Shown piece by piece: positions 1 to 5,580 of a DNA stretch of 5,580 bases. This DNA comes from an uncultured Planctomycetaceae bacterium. GTDB taxonomy: Bacteria; Planctomycetota; Planctomycetia; Planctomycetales; Planctomycetaceae. The translations under genes and the position numbers were made by a program. The notes beneath the pieces were generated by a model that worked only from the letters and a program-made list of their open reading frames with translations, searched no databases and had not been told where the DNA came from. Location of the stretch: the NCBI GenBank assembly GCA_903823545.1, contig CAIJTL010000730.1, positions 1 through 5,580 of the forward strand, read 5' to 3'. Position 1 is the first letter of the stretch. Every line of letters starts with the position of its first letter.

Positions 1-995
1 GACAGGAACGTGATACCTTCTTCGTCATCGCCAACGGACGGCACGTTCCCAGTCGCCGGCGTGTAAAGCACTGCGGAGTTGAAGGGAATGGCTCCCTCGC
101 CGCCGAAGAATTCCACGCCAACAGTGCCATCTGAATTCTCAACACCGGCGACCCGAGTATCTCCATCCGTGGGTGCCGATTGGTAATGCACTTCAATTTT
201 GTCGGTACCTTCAAACAACTTGAATTGGAACGTGACCGCGTTGCCGCTCCCGAAGTGTTGGATGTTGTCAAATTGAACAATGAAGACCCGGCTGCCCACT
301 GATCCCATTGGTTGGTAAGTGACTGTGCCACCAAGAGACGGATCAAGATCAGTCCACAAACCTGCAATGAAATCGTTAGGGGTGTCGCTGTTGGGGATCG
401 AATCCGGTGAAAAGTCAGAATTGTCACCTGAGAACGACAGGTAACCGTCCGACGAGATGAAGATGGCGGTCTTCGGGTCGCCAAAGAAGTCGAAATTGAA
501 CGGGAGCGAAATCGACGAACTGAATCCGTCGTCACCCAGCGCGACCGCCGTCCCGCTGCCGGAAATATTGACAAAATTGTAGGCCGGCGTCGAAGTGGCA
601 TAGGTTGCGACTGCGGCACCGCCAAGAACGCCAACATTAATGTCGTCACCCGTTGCGCTCGCATTGGGTAGGCCATCGTCCTCGAGATCAACCTTAGCAC
701 CCAGAGACGCGCCACCGGTTTCGTGCCGCGCACCGTTACTCGCTAGCAGCGTTCCGTAAGAGTCCGGTGCGTCGCCGAAATCGAGCGAGGTCAACACCAG
801 ACGATCTTCCAACCGCTCCACAGCCGAACTGAACTCCGCGGAATTCCCCGAGCCATTCGGTCCCACAAACCACGAGGCGGTCTGAGTGGCCTTCGCTGTC
901 CCACGTCCCGCACTGCGTCGCACCCCTAAACCATTCTTCTTGCCACGAACCGACAAACGACTTGTGAACGCATTCAGCCAGCGGGAAAGCAACAT
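1..995 (-). CDS. LEPR-XLL / GEVED-domain giant surface or secreted protein, N-terminal part
   Basis: Open from an ATG at 995 to the left edge, giving 331 residues; the C-terminus lies outside the window. GGAGA at 1003-1007 sits 7 nt upstream of this ATG, and the frame upstream reaches a stop (about 1060) without another good start. Residues 1-58 are basic, then Ser/Gly/Ala-rich, without a classic hydrophobic signal peptide. Residues 59-68 read VERLEDRLVL, matching the planctomycete LEPR-XLL motif found near the N-terminus of very large exported proteins. Residues 71-119 (DFGDAPDSYGTLL..NGARH, then LEDDG and ATGDD) match the start of a GEVED domain. Residues about 135-312 look like a nidogen-type beta-sandwich (LPFNFDFFG, SSDGYLSFSG, AGLWTDLDP, VTFQFKL). 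Residues 321-331 (VGDDEEGITFL) resemble the end of the interrupted GEVED unit. Inferred role: adhesion or cell-surface structure. No enzymatic motif is visible. Confidence 0.85.
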   Translation of the reverse strand, partial: MLLSRWLNAFTSRLSVRGKKNGLGVRRSAGRGTAKATQTASWFVGPNGSGNSAEFSSAVERLEDRLVLTSLDFGDAPDSYGTLLASNGARHETGGASLGAKVDLEDDGLPNASATGDDINVGVLGGAAVATYATSTPAYNFVNISGSGTAVALGDDGFSSSISLPFNFDFFGDPKTAIFISSDGYLSFSGDNSDFSPDSIPNSDTPNDFIAGLWTDLDPSLGGTVTYQPMGSVGSRVFIVQFDNIQHFGSGNAVTFQFKLFEGTDKIEVHYQSAPTDGDTRVAGVENSDGTVGVEFFGGEGAIPFNSAVLYTPATGNVPSVGDDEEGITFL

Positions 996-1020
996 GTGGA
1001 AATCTCCGAGGTGGTTAAAG

Positions 1021-1076
1021 TGAAAGAGAGTGTGAAAGTTGAAAGTGAAAGTTAATTGTCAGTGGTCAGTGGTCAG
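1021..1076. repeat. Short tandem simple repeats in the leader of the LEPR-XLL gene
   Basis: On the + strand the 9-mer gtgaaagtt occurs at 1032-1040 and again at 1045-1053, within a gaaag-rich stretch. It is followed by a 7-nt unit gtcagtg repeated about 2.7 times at 1058-1076. The block lies immediately upstream of the gene starting at 995, so it would fall in its promoter or 5' leader. I see no clear promoter hexamers in it. Such low-complexity blocks can arise by slippage; no function can be assigned. Confidence 0.6.
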
Positions 1077-1117
1077 AAACTGGGAATCAGTCGTTGGGCG
1101 GCACGCCCTGAGTGACT

Positions 1118-1207
1118 AACCCGAAGCGTGAGCGAGGGCGAGTGCTCCAATCAGTTCCGTTGCCAATGCCGTCGGCTAAGCGTTCGCCCTCGCTGACGCT
1201 TCGGGTT
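1118..1207. repeat. Palindromic intergenic repeat (REP/MITE-like) with 23-bp arms
   Basis: The left arm 1118-1140 and the right arm 1185-1207 are inverted copies of one another over 23 bp with a single mismatch near the middle, enclosing a 44-bp loop. The arm begins aacccgaagcg and ends gagggcg. I recall this core as a common dispersed repeat between Rhodopirellula genes; its translation in either direction gives spurious peptides (TNPKRERG, SPSLTLRVG, TRSVSEGER) often annotated as hypothetical proteins. It could be a REP-type element, a non-autonomous MITE, or a transcript-end hairpin. The inverted arms are directly seen; the family membership is from memory. Confidence 0.75.
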
Positions 1208-1582
1208 GGTATGGCGGCATTTCCACCGAGGCAAGCTCGATGGGGTGATGGGTTCGCGGACGTCGAAAACGTGCTCCACGCTTGGCTCGCGCTCAACAGC
1301 ATGTTCGCTCAGTTCAAGAATCTGGGCTCACGACTGGAGGGGAAACTCAAGCGTTCGTGACTGGCCCGGTGTCACAAACAACTCGCTTTGATGCACACGA
1401 TCAAACAGGTATCAGGGGTTAATACATCCGTCAAAATCGAAACAACCGGCACCCCCTCCTGGACCGCCGCTCGCGACACGACATGGGATCAAAACTTCCA
1501 TGACGGCGCATACTCCCCCTTCTTCCCATGAAAGTAGGGTCTAATCAAGAATCTTGTGTCCCGAAACTCACGTTTAGGCAAG
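1208..1582. other. Intergenic stretch with no supported gene
   Basis: This lies between the palindromic repeat and the left end of the insertion sequence. Short open frames that overlap its left part (up to about 1391) run through the repeat arms and have no recognisable domain or ribosome binding site. Between 1392 and 1582 I find only very short frames, such as a 29-codon minus-strand frame around 1500-1411, none convincing. A small inverted pair, catgg at 1482-1486 and ccatg at 1498-1502, is the only local structure noted. Confidence 0.5.
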
Positions 1583-1598
1583 CAAGGCCATCGCGCAT
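1583..1598 (+). repeat. Left terminal inverted repeat of the ISAs1-family element
   Basis: This 16-bp sequence matches the reverse complement of 2878-2893 at 13 positions; mismatches are at positions 3, 9 and 14 of the repeat. It lies 147 bp upstream of the chosen transposase start. It is presumably the transposase binding and cleavage end; the exact outer boundary is inferred because no target duplication confirms it. Confidence 0.65.
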
Positions 1599-1676
1599 AG
1601 CTGGGTAGTTTAAGCAAGCTGGCGCTTTCGTTGTTGGTGTGTTATCTCTCTCCTGGAATGAGTCTGCGTGAGTTCG

Positions 1677-1714
1677 CTGGTCTTGTGACTGCGGGCGGGT
1701 GCGCAGGAGACCAG
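1677..1714 (+). repeat. Inverted repeat directly upstream of the transposase ribosome binding site
   Basis: ctggtct at 1677-1683 and agaccag at 1708-1714 are perfect 7-bp inverted arms around a 24-nt loop. The right arm ends 3 nt before the Shine-Dalgarno sequence, and accagg right after it partly repeats the arm. In a transcript the hairpin could affect ribosome access to the transposase start, as known for some IS elements; that role here is inference and the arms are short. Confidence 0.35.
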
Positions 1715-1717
1715 ACC

Positions 1718-1724
1718 AGGAGGT
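1718..1724 (+). promoter_or_regulatory. Shine-Dalgarno sequence that decides the transposase start
   Basis: AGGAGGT, a near-perfect anti-16S match, lies 5 nt before GTG 1730-1732. The upstream in-frame starts (TTG 1631, ATG 1658) have no comparable site, and the residues they would add do not resemble the family N-terminus. Confidence 0.75.
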
Positions 1725-1729
1725 GTCGC

Positions 1730-2878
1730 GTGGCTGAGTTGAGTGTGGATGTCGGTTCTCTCGGGTCGCATTTCGAGTCGCTGACAGATCCGCGTCACAC
1801 GCGGAATCGGAAGCATCTGCTGGTGGACATTGTTGTCATCAACATCTGCGGCATCTTGTGTGGCGCGAGTGGCCCGACGGCCATTCATCGTTGGGCCAAG
1901 TCCAAGCACGAGTGGTTGGCCAAGCATCTCGCGCTGCCGCACGGCATCCCGTCGCGCGACTGTCTTCGTCGTCTGCTGATGATCCTCAAACCAGAGGCTT
2001 TCCAGAAGTGTTTCGAAGAGTGGATCGCCAGTGGTGTCGAGGCCGATGCCACCGGGCAACGACGGCTGGTGGCGATCGACGGCAAGTGTTGTCGGCGTTC
2101 GCATGACGCTTCCAAAGATTGGGGACCACTGCACATCGTCAGTGCGTGGGCCAGTGAGCAGGGGATCTCGCTGGGGCAAGTCGCCACCGATGACAAATCC
2201 AACGAAATCACGGCGATTCCTGAGTTATTGACACGCCTGGACCTCAGCAACTCGATCGTCACTATTGACGCCATCGGCTGTCAGAAGGCGATCGCTAAAC
2301 AGATCGTGACTGAGAAAGGGCACTTCGTGATTGCCGTGAAAGACAATCAGCGCAAGCTGCTTCAAACGATCCGGGATTTCTTCTGCGAGCACCTGGAACT
2401 CGACCTGGAAGAATTGCGTTATCGCGAGCACGAAACCGAGGACGTGGGCCACGGCCGCATCGACGAACGCGCCTACCTCGTCACCAAGATTCCCCAGGAC
2501 TTCGCCTTGAAGAAGGAGTGGCCGTGGATCAAAGCCATCGGCTATGCGGTGCGTCTCACGATCCATGCCGATGGCCGCGAGACACACGACGTGCGGTACT
2601 ACATCCTCAGCCGCTACCTGAGCGGCCCGCGTTTCGGCGAAGCGGTTCGCGGCCACTGGGGCATCGAGTCCATGCACTGGGTGCTCGACGTGAACTTCCG
2701 CGAAGACGACAGCCGCACGCGAGAACGAACCCTCGGCAACAACCTGAGCTGGCTACGACGCTTCGCCATCACGCGACTCAAGCACCATCCGCTCAAAGAA
2801 AGTTTGCGAGGCAAGATGCAAATCGCTGGCTGGAACGACGACTTCCTTGCGGAAGTCCTCACAGGTCAACACCTTTGA
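1730..2878 (+). CDS. ISAs1-family DDE transposase
   Basis: Catalyses cut-and-paste or related movement of the surrounding element by DDE-type strand transfer. From GTG 1730 the product is 382 residues, close to the usual 370-380 of the family; a longer frame from TTG 1631 (415 residues) is less likely because the strong Shine-Dalgarno site at 1718-1724 serves the GTG. Residues about 12-95 form the N-terminal ISAs1-associated region (HFESLTDPR, LLVDIVVINICGILCGA, HGIPSRDCL). The catalytic core shows D117 in VAIDGK, D180 in TIDAIGCQKAIA and E313 in HWGIESMHWVLDV, plus the family signatures HIVSAWASEQG (135-145) and KSNEITAIPELL (156-167). The fold is shared with the H-repeat proteins of enterobacterial Rhs loci. 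No frameshift or internal stop is seen and all three acidic residues are present, so the enzyme may be active. Its TGA overlaps the first base of the right terminal repeat. Confidence 0.95.
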   Translation: MAELSVDVGSLGSHFESLTDPRHTRNRKHLLVDIVVINICGILCGASGPTAIHRWAKSKHEWLAKHLALPHGIPSRDCLRRLLMILKPEAFQKCFEEWIASGVEADATGQRRLVAIDGKCCRRSHDASKDWGPLHIVSAWASEQGISLGQVATDDKSNEITAIPELLTRLDLSNSIVTIDAIGCQKAIAKQIVTEKGHFVIAVKDNQRKLLQTIRDFFCEHLELDLEELRYREHETEDVGHGRIDERAYLVTKIPQDFALKKEWPWIKAIGYAVRLTIHADGRETHDVRYYILSRYLSGPRFGEAVRGHWGIESMHWVLDVNFREDDSRTRERTLGNNLSWLRRFAITRLKHHPLKESLRGKMQIAGWNDDFLAEVLTGQHL

Positions 2879-2893
2879 TACGCGCTGGCCGTG
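2878..2893 (-). repeat. Right terminal inverted repeat of the ISAs1-family element
   Basis: Read inward on the minus strand this starts CACGGCC and pairs with the left end at 13 of 16 positions. The transposase stop codon shares its final base with this repeat, a compact arrangement usual in insertion sequences. The following sequence gives no duplicate of the left flank. Confidence 0.65.
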
Positions 2894-2912
2894 ATCGACT
2901 GCCCCGTCCGGC

Positions 2913-2929
2913 TCAGGCCAATTGCCTGA
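2913..2929. other. Small hairpin in the spacer between the IS and the phospho-lyase gene
   Basis: tcaggc at 2913-2918 and gcctga at 2924-2929 form a perfect 6-bp stem with a 5-nt loop (caatt). It is not followed by a T-run on either strand, so it is not a canonical intrinsic terminator, but it lies where the transposase and phospho-lyase transcripts would converge. The rest of 2894-3044 shows no gene. Confidence 0.35.
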
Positions 2930-3044
2930 AATCCGCGGACCTTGCCTTTGGCTCTGATGATGCGACTGATTTCACCGACAACACAGGCCTATATGCCCCT
3001 CTCCGAAAATAGTGTTTGAGCCGACCGCCTACAAAGCGGAGACT

Positions 3045-4367
3045 TCAGGTGACAGCAAGCGAGTCGCTGAGGGCGTCGACAAAAAGATCAGCCTCAGTCG
3101 TGGTCAGGCAGAGTGGCGGGCGAACCTTAAGGGTCTGGCCGTAACAGCCCGTGGCTCCGATCAGCACATGGCGGTCTCTCAGAGCATTGATCAACTCAGC
3201 TGCCAATGCGGGGTTTGGACTGCCAGGATCATCTGGTTGGCAGAGATCGATGCCCAGAAACAGGCCTGCGCCGCGGACCTCAACAACGCGGGGATCGTCG
3301 GTGACGATCTTCCCAAGGCGAGCCAGCAGATGAGCGCCAACGCGGGTGGCGTTCTGCTGCAAACCCTCACTTTCGATCACGTCAAGGACAGCCATGCCGG
3401 CGGCAGCGGCCAATGCATTGCCAGCGAATGTGTTGAAATAGCCGACATCGCGGCAGAAGATAGCGAGCAGTTCCGGGTGAGTTACCAGGGCGGCCATAGG
3501 GAAGCCGTTGCCCATCGGTTTTCCCATCGTGACGATGTCGGGAATTACACCATGTCGTTCGAAGCCCCAGAAGGTGTCGCCGGTACGAGCAAAGCCAGGC
3601 TGGACCTCGTCGGCGATGTAAAGGCTACCAGCGTTGCGCGCGGCGGCGACTGCGCCTGCAAGGAATTTTGTGGGATTGGTAAACACTCCGTCTGACGAGA
3701 AGATCGAATCGCAGATGAAGACCGCGGGTGGATGGCCTCGCCTTTTCAAAGTCTGTGCGGCGCGTTCTACGGCCTGTGCGAAGCCTACCTCGATATCGTT
3801 ACCATATGCGACTCGGCTCGGTGCCGGGATGGTATGCACGTGTTCGGACGGTTCGCCTTGTTTGTAGGAGGCGGGCGAGATCTCCATCACCGCAAGGGTA
3901 TTGCCGTGATAAGCGGTTTCAGTCACGATCACACCGCTGCGACCAGTCGCCTTGATCGCAATGCGGAGCGCCAAATCGTTGGCCTCCGAACCCGTGCAAC
4001 ACATCACCACGTTGGACAATTCCGTTGGAAGCGTTGCCTTCAGACGCTCCAGGTAAGACTCGACACGTCGGTCAAGGTAGCGAGTGTTCGTGTTCAGCTG
4101 AGCCGCCTGGGCGGAAATGGCGGAGACTACTTGAGGATGACAGTGCCCAACGGATGACACATTATTGTAGAAGTCGAGATATTGGCTGCCGTCCGCGGCT
4201 TCCATCCAGACACCTTGAGCGCGCACCATCTCGATCGGGCGGCGGTAGTATAGCACTGATGCTGCGCCGCAATTTTTAAGTCGACGGTCGAGCAGCGGGT
4301 CGCAACAGCCGTCCGATGCGGCGTTGAAGGCGTTCATGTCGAGGATTGGACGGGACTTCAACGCCAT
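3045..4367 (-). CDS. Class-III PLP-dependent enzyme, probable amino-alcohol phosphate phospho-lyase (ETNPPL/PHYKPL-like)
   Basis: 440 residues from ATG 4367, the usual size of the family; AAAGG at 4377-4381 lies 9 nt upstream. An internal ATG at 4337 is less likely. The fold is class-III aminotransferase: TGSEAN at 125-130 binds PLP phosphate, YHG at 153-155 stacks on the ring, D253 in IADEVQPGFARTG pairs with the pyridine nitrogen, K283 in TMGKPMGNGFP forms the Schiff base, and T313 lies in FNTFAGN. Several stretches resemble human ethanolamine-phosphate phospho-lyase more than ordinary aminotransferases: RRPIEMVRAQ, NNVSSVGHCHP (68-78), LNTNTRYL (91-98), DIVTMGKPMGNG and LKVRPPLCLT. Those enzymes eliminate phosphate and ammonia from phosphorylated amino-alcohols, giving an aldehyde. 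The gene follows a kinase of the family that makes such substrates, 22 bp away on the same strand. Alternative: a true omega-amine:oxo-acid aminotransferase (GABA- or aspartate-type annotation). Cytoplasmic, complete. Class III is very sure; the lyase reaction is inferred. Confidence 0.9.
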   Translation of the reverse strand: MALKSRPILDMNAFNAASDGCCDPLLDRRLKNCGAASVLYYRRPIEMVRAQGVWMEAADGSQYLDFYNNVSSVGHCHPQVVSAISAQAAQLNTNTRYLDRRVESYLERLKATLPTELSNVVMCCTGSEANDLALRIAIKATGRSGVIVTETAYHGNTLAVMEISPASYKQGEPSEHVHTIPAPSRVAYGNDIEVGFAQAVERAAQTLKRRGHPPAVFICDSIFSSDGVFTNPTKFLAGAVAAARNAGSLYIADEVQPGFARTGDTFWGFERHGVIPDIVTMGKPMGNGFPMAALVTHPELLAIFCRDVGYFNTFAGNALAAAAGMAVLDVIESEGLQQNATRVGAHLLARLGKIVTDDPRVVEVRGAGLFLGIDLCQPDDPGSPNPALAAELINALRDRHVLIGATGCYGQTLKVRPPLCLTTTEADLFVDALSDSLAVT

Positions 4368-4389
4368 TTCGAGGAACCTTTGTCTGTCA

Positions 4390-5382
4390 TCAAGTCGTAC
4401 TCAAAAAACGATCCGCGAGCTCTATTGTTCCCTCGATGTAGGCCACCCCCATCGCTTGGGCGGTCGGAGTTTCAGAATGGCTGGCGATCCATGCGGTCAG
4501 TTGTAAACGGCGGAGCATTACAAACACAGGGAGCATCGCAACATCGGCATCAGCGAATTCGGCGCAGCAACGGTAGCCTTCGACCCAGGCCGTTTGCAGA
4601 TCGGGTATCGAGTCGTCGGTCTCAATGAAACTAACAGCAGCAGCGAAATCAAAGCCGAACCAGCCGAAGCCACAATCGTCGAAATCGATCACCGCAATTT
4701 GCTGATCTTCGATCAGGAGATTGGCAAGGCGGAGATCGGCATGGATCAGGCCAAACCGCTCGGGACCGGTCCCCCAGATGTGGAGTTTGGTCTCGAGTGC
4801 TTTGGCAGTGCGTTGAAGCACCTCTTTACCTTCGATCGTCAGCCCCAAGCCGTCTCGCCAGTCGCCCCAGTAGGGTGTGCGACCAATGGTTGTATCGAAG
4901 TTCCAAGTCTTACGTTGAAAGCCTGCAGGGGATTTCCAGCGTCTTGCATGATCGTGAAGCCGAGCGGTGATGGTGCCAAGCCTGCGAAAACTGTCGGACA
5001 GGTCATCCGTGGGCGAGGGCTCGCGCCCCGGCATAAACGCAAAGCCAACCACCTGCCGAGACTCTCCGCAATTTTTAAACTCGGCGATGTGGCCGCCGCT
5101 GCGTGTCTGGTACGGGCGGGGTGCATTGACGATGCCGCGGTCGATCAGGTCAGCAAGCCAAGCCAGTTCGGATTCGATCTCCTGACGATTGTGATAACCC
5201 GGACGGTGCACGCGCAGAACGACCCTCGCGCCTGTCTCCGGGTCGTCGACACGGAAGGTTGCGTTCTCGGAGAGATGAAGAAGACTAACCACGCTACGAG
5301 GCGACAACCCCCATTCGGCAACGAGGTCCTGAGCACCTGTTCGCAGTTCCTCAACAAAAACATCGTCATAAAGTCCCGTCAT
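4390..5382 (-). CDS. APH-fold small-molecule kinase (hydroxylysine / amino-alcohol kinase-like)
   Basis: 330 residues from ATG 5382, which has GGGAG at 5392-5396, 9 nt upstream. A GTG six codons earlier (5400) keeps the frame open but overlaps that site. This is a phosphotransferase of the APH (aminoglycoside phosphotransferase / choline kinase-like) superfamily, transferring ATP phosphate to a hydroxyl. ENATFRV at 39-45 is the nucleotide-loop region and VVLRVHRPGYH at 54-64 the beta-3 strand, with Arg where many kinases have Lys. EIESELAWL at 68-76 gives the alpha-C glutamate, HADLRLANLL at 214-223 is the catalytic loop (D216, N221), and VIDFDDCG at 231-238 carries the metal-binding Asp (D233). 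The tail contains FVMLRRLQLTAWIASH. It is the first gene of a probable two-gene operon with the PLP phospho-lyase. The vertebrate pairing HYKK + PHYKPL suggests a hydroxy-amine substrate; aminoglycoside resistance or homoserine kinase activity is less likely from context. The family is clear; the substrate is unknown. Confidence 0.9.
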   Translation of the reverse strand: MTGLYDDVFVEELRTGAQDLVAEWGLSPRSVVSLLHLSENATFRVDDPETGARVVLRVHRPGYHNRQEIESELAWLADLIDRGIVNAPRPYQTRSGGHIAEFKNCGESRQVVGFAFMPGREPSPTDDLSDSFRRLGTITARLHDHARRWKSPAGFQRKTWNFDTTIGRTPYWGDWRDGLGLTIEGKEVLQRTAKALETKLHIWGTGPERFGLIHADLRLANLLIEDQQIAVIDFDDCGFGWFGFDFAAAVSFIETDDSIPDLQTAWVEGYRCCAEFADADVAMLPVFVMLRRLQLTAWIASHSETPTAQAMGVAYIEGTIELADRFLSTT

Positions 5383-5412
5383 GGAACTATGCTCCCACAC
5401 TGAACCGATTCG

Positions 5413-5432
5413 TCAATCGAACGGTCGATTGA
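5413..5432. promoter_or_regulatory. Perfect 8+8 bp palindrome upstream of the kinase-lyase operon, candidate operator
   Basis: tcaatcga at 5413-5420 and tcgattga at 5425-5432 are exact inverted copies around a 4-nt spacer. The site lies 31-50 nt upstream of the kinase ATG, where a dimeric repressor could block transcription or translation initiation. No regulator gene is in the window and I do not recognise the motif. It could instead form a 5'-leader hairpin. The symmetry is seen; the role is inferred. Confidence 0.5.
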
Positions 5433-5491
5433 TATTTGGCTGAGGCATTATGTACTACTATCTGTCAGATTGTTGTTTTCCTGCGCGCATT

Positions 5492-5580
5492 TTATGCCGC
5501 CAGAATGTTGAGTTCGGTAGTCGAGGCGTTGGCGGCGGCCAGGAGTGTGGTCAGGGATTGGTGGCCTTGGGGAGTGACTC
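5492..5580 (-). CDS. Possible C-terminal end of an unidentified protein, partial
   Basis: A minus-strand frame enters from the right edge and ends at TAA 5492-5494, giving 28 residues ending TTELNILAA. About 70% of its codons end in G or C, as in the neighbouring genes, and the sequence is a plausible helix-forming tail. The opposite strand is also open here (ATG at 5505) but would be rich in AGG and Trp codons and lacks a ribosome binding site, so the minus frame is preferred. I do not recognise the family. It would end about 109 bp upstream of the kinase start, so the kinase may have its own promoter in 5383-5491. Confidence 0.35.
   Translation of the reverse strand, partial: VTPQGHQSLTTLLAAANASTTELNILAA

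Larger units (their letters stand above)
1583..2893 (+). mobile_element. ISAs1-family insertion sequence, about 1311 bp, apparently complete
   Basis: The element holds one full-length ISAs1-type transposase gene bounded by inverted termini. Both ends start with CA when read inward (caaggccatcgcgcat on the left; the reverse complement of the right end reads cacggccagcgcgtat), matching at 13 of 16 positions. The size fits the roughly 1.2-1.4 kb of this family. ISAs1 elements usually make 8-10 bp target duplications, but the 8 bases outside each end (taggcaag and atcgactg) do not match. The copy may therefore be old, or formed by recombination between two copies, or the ends may be misplaced by a few bases. 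It sits between two genes and interrupts no recognised reading frame. Its transposase gene converges on the phospho-lyase gene. Confidence 0.75.

Noticed and set aside
1087..1391. Overlapping short open frames of 61-82 codons on both strands
   Set aside because: They translate the arms of the palindromic repeat (TNPKRERG, SPSLTLRVG, TRSVSEGER), overlap one another and have no ribosome binding site or domain.
1631..1729. N-terminal extension of the transposase from TTG 1631 or ATG 1658
   Set aside because: No Shine-Dalgarno site, no similarity to the family N-terminus, and a strong AGGAGGT precedes GTG 1730.
1610..2274. Minus-strand open frames of 189 and 129 codons inside the transposase region
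   Set aside because: Shadows of the transposase gene, with low-complexity Arg/Ser/Thr-rich products and no motifs.
3025..3039. ccgc...gcgg inverted pair after the PLP enzyme stop as a terminator
   Set aside because: The stem is only 4 bp and no T-run follows on the minus strand.
3012..3695. 227-codon plus-strand open frame opposite the PLP enzyme
   Set aside because: It is antisense to a gene with all class-III PLP motifs; its length follows from the codon bias of the real gene and its product has no recognisable domain.
3045..5382. Aminoglycoside resistance gene or antibiotic biosynthesis cluster
   Set aside because: APH-fold kinases cover many substrates, and pairing with an ETNPPL-like enzyme points to amine metabolism; no other resistance or biosynthetic genes are present.
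4594..5403. 269-codon plus-strand open frame opposite the kinase
   Set aside because: It is antisense to a well-supported APH-family kinase, lacks a good start site and shows no domain.
5447..5468. CTGACA and CATAAT hexamers on the minus strand as a sigma-70 promoter for the kinase operon
   Set aside because: The spacer is only 10 nt, far from the 16-18 nt needed, and no better -35 lies at the right distance; CATAAT alone is weak evidence.

Overview
The window looks like chromosome from a planctomycete of the Pirellulaceae (Rhodopirellula-like). The evidence is a gene start encoding a LEPR-XLL motif followed by a GEVED-type repeat, a combination typical of giant secreted planctomycete proteins. 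An inverted-repeat element of the 'aacccgaagcg...gagggcg' type, which I recall as frequent between Rhodopirellula genes, supports this. The assignment rests on motif recognition, not on a database search.

Layout. Positions 1-995 (minus) hold the first 331 residues of a large surface or secreted protein that runs off the left edge. Positions 996-1582 are intergenic: a purine-rich simple-repeat leader, a long hairpin repeat (1118-1207), and about 375 bp with no recognisable gene. Positions 1583-2893 are an insertion sequence of the ISAs1 family with imperfect 16-bp terminal inverted repeats and an intact DDE transposase; no target duplication is visible. After a 151-bp spacer come two minus-strand genes, read from right to left: an APH-fold small-molecule kinase (4390-5382) and, 22 bp downstream, a class-III PLP enzyme resembling ethanolamine-phosphate / phosphohydroxylysine phospho-lyases (3045-4367). 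The kinase is preceded by a perfect 8+8 bp palindrome. The right edge carries what may be the last 28 codons of another minus-strand gene.

How the genes may work together. The kinase and PLP enzyme are probably one transcription unit. In vertebrates, hydroxylysine kinase (HYKK, APH fold) and 5-phosphohydroxylysine phospho-lyase (PHYKPL, class-III PLP) act in sequence: a hydroxy-amine is phosphorylated, then phosphate and ammonia are eliminated to give an aldehyde. Adjacent bacterial genes of the same two families suggest the same kind of two-step hydroxy-amine breakdown here. The substrate (ethanolamine, hydroxylysine or another amino-alcohol) cannot be read from the sequence. The LEPR-XLL protein and the IS have no evident functional link to this pair. 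I see no tRNA, rRNA, CRISPR array or defence system.
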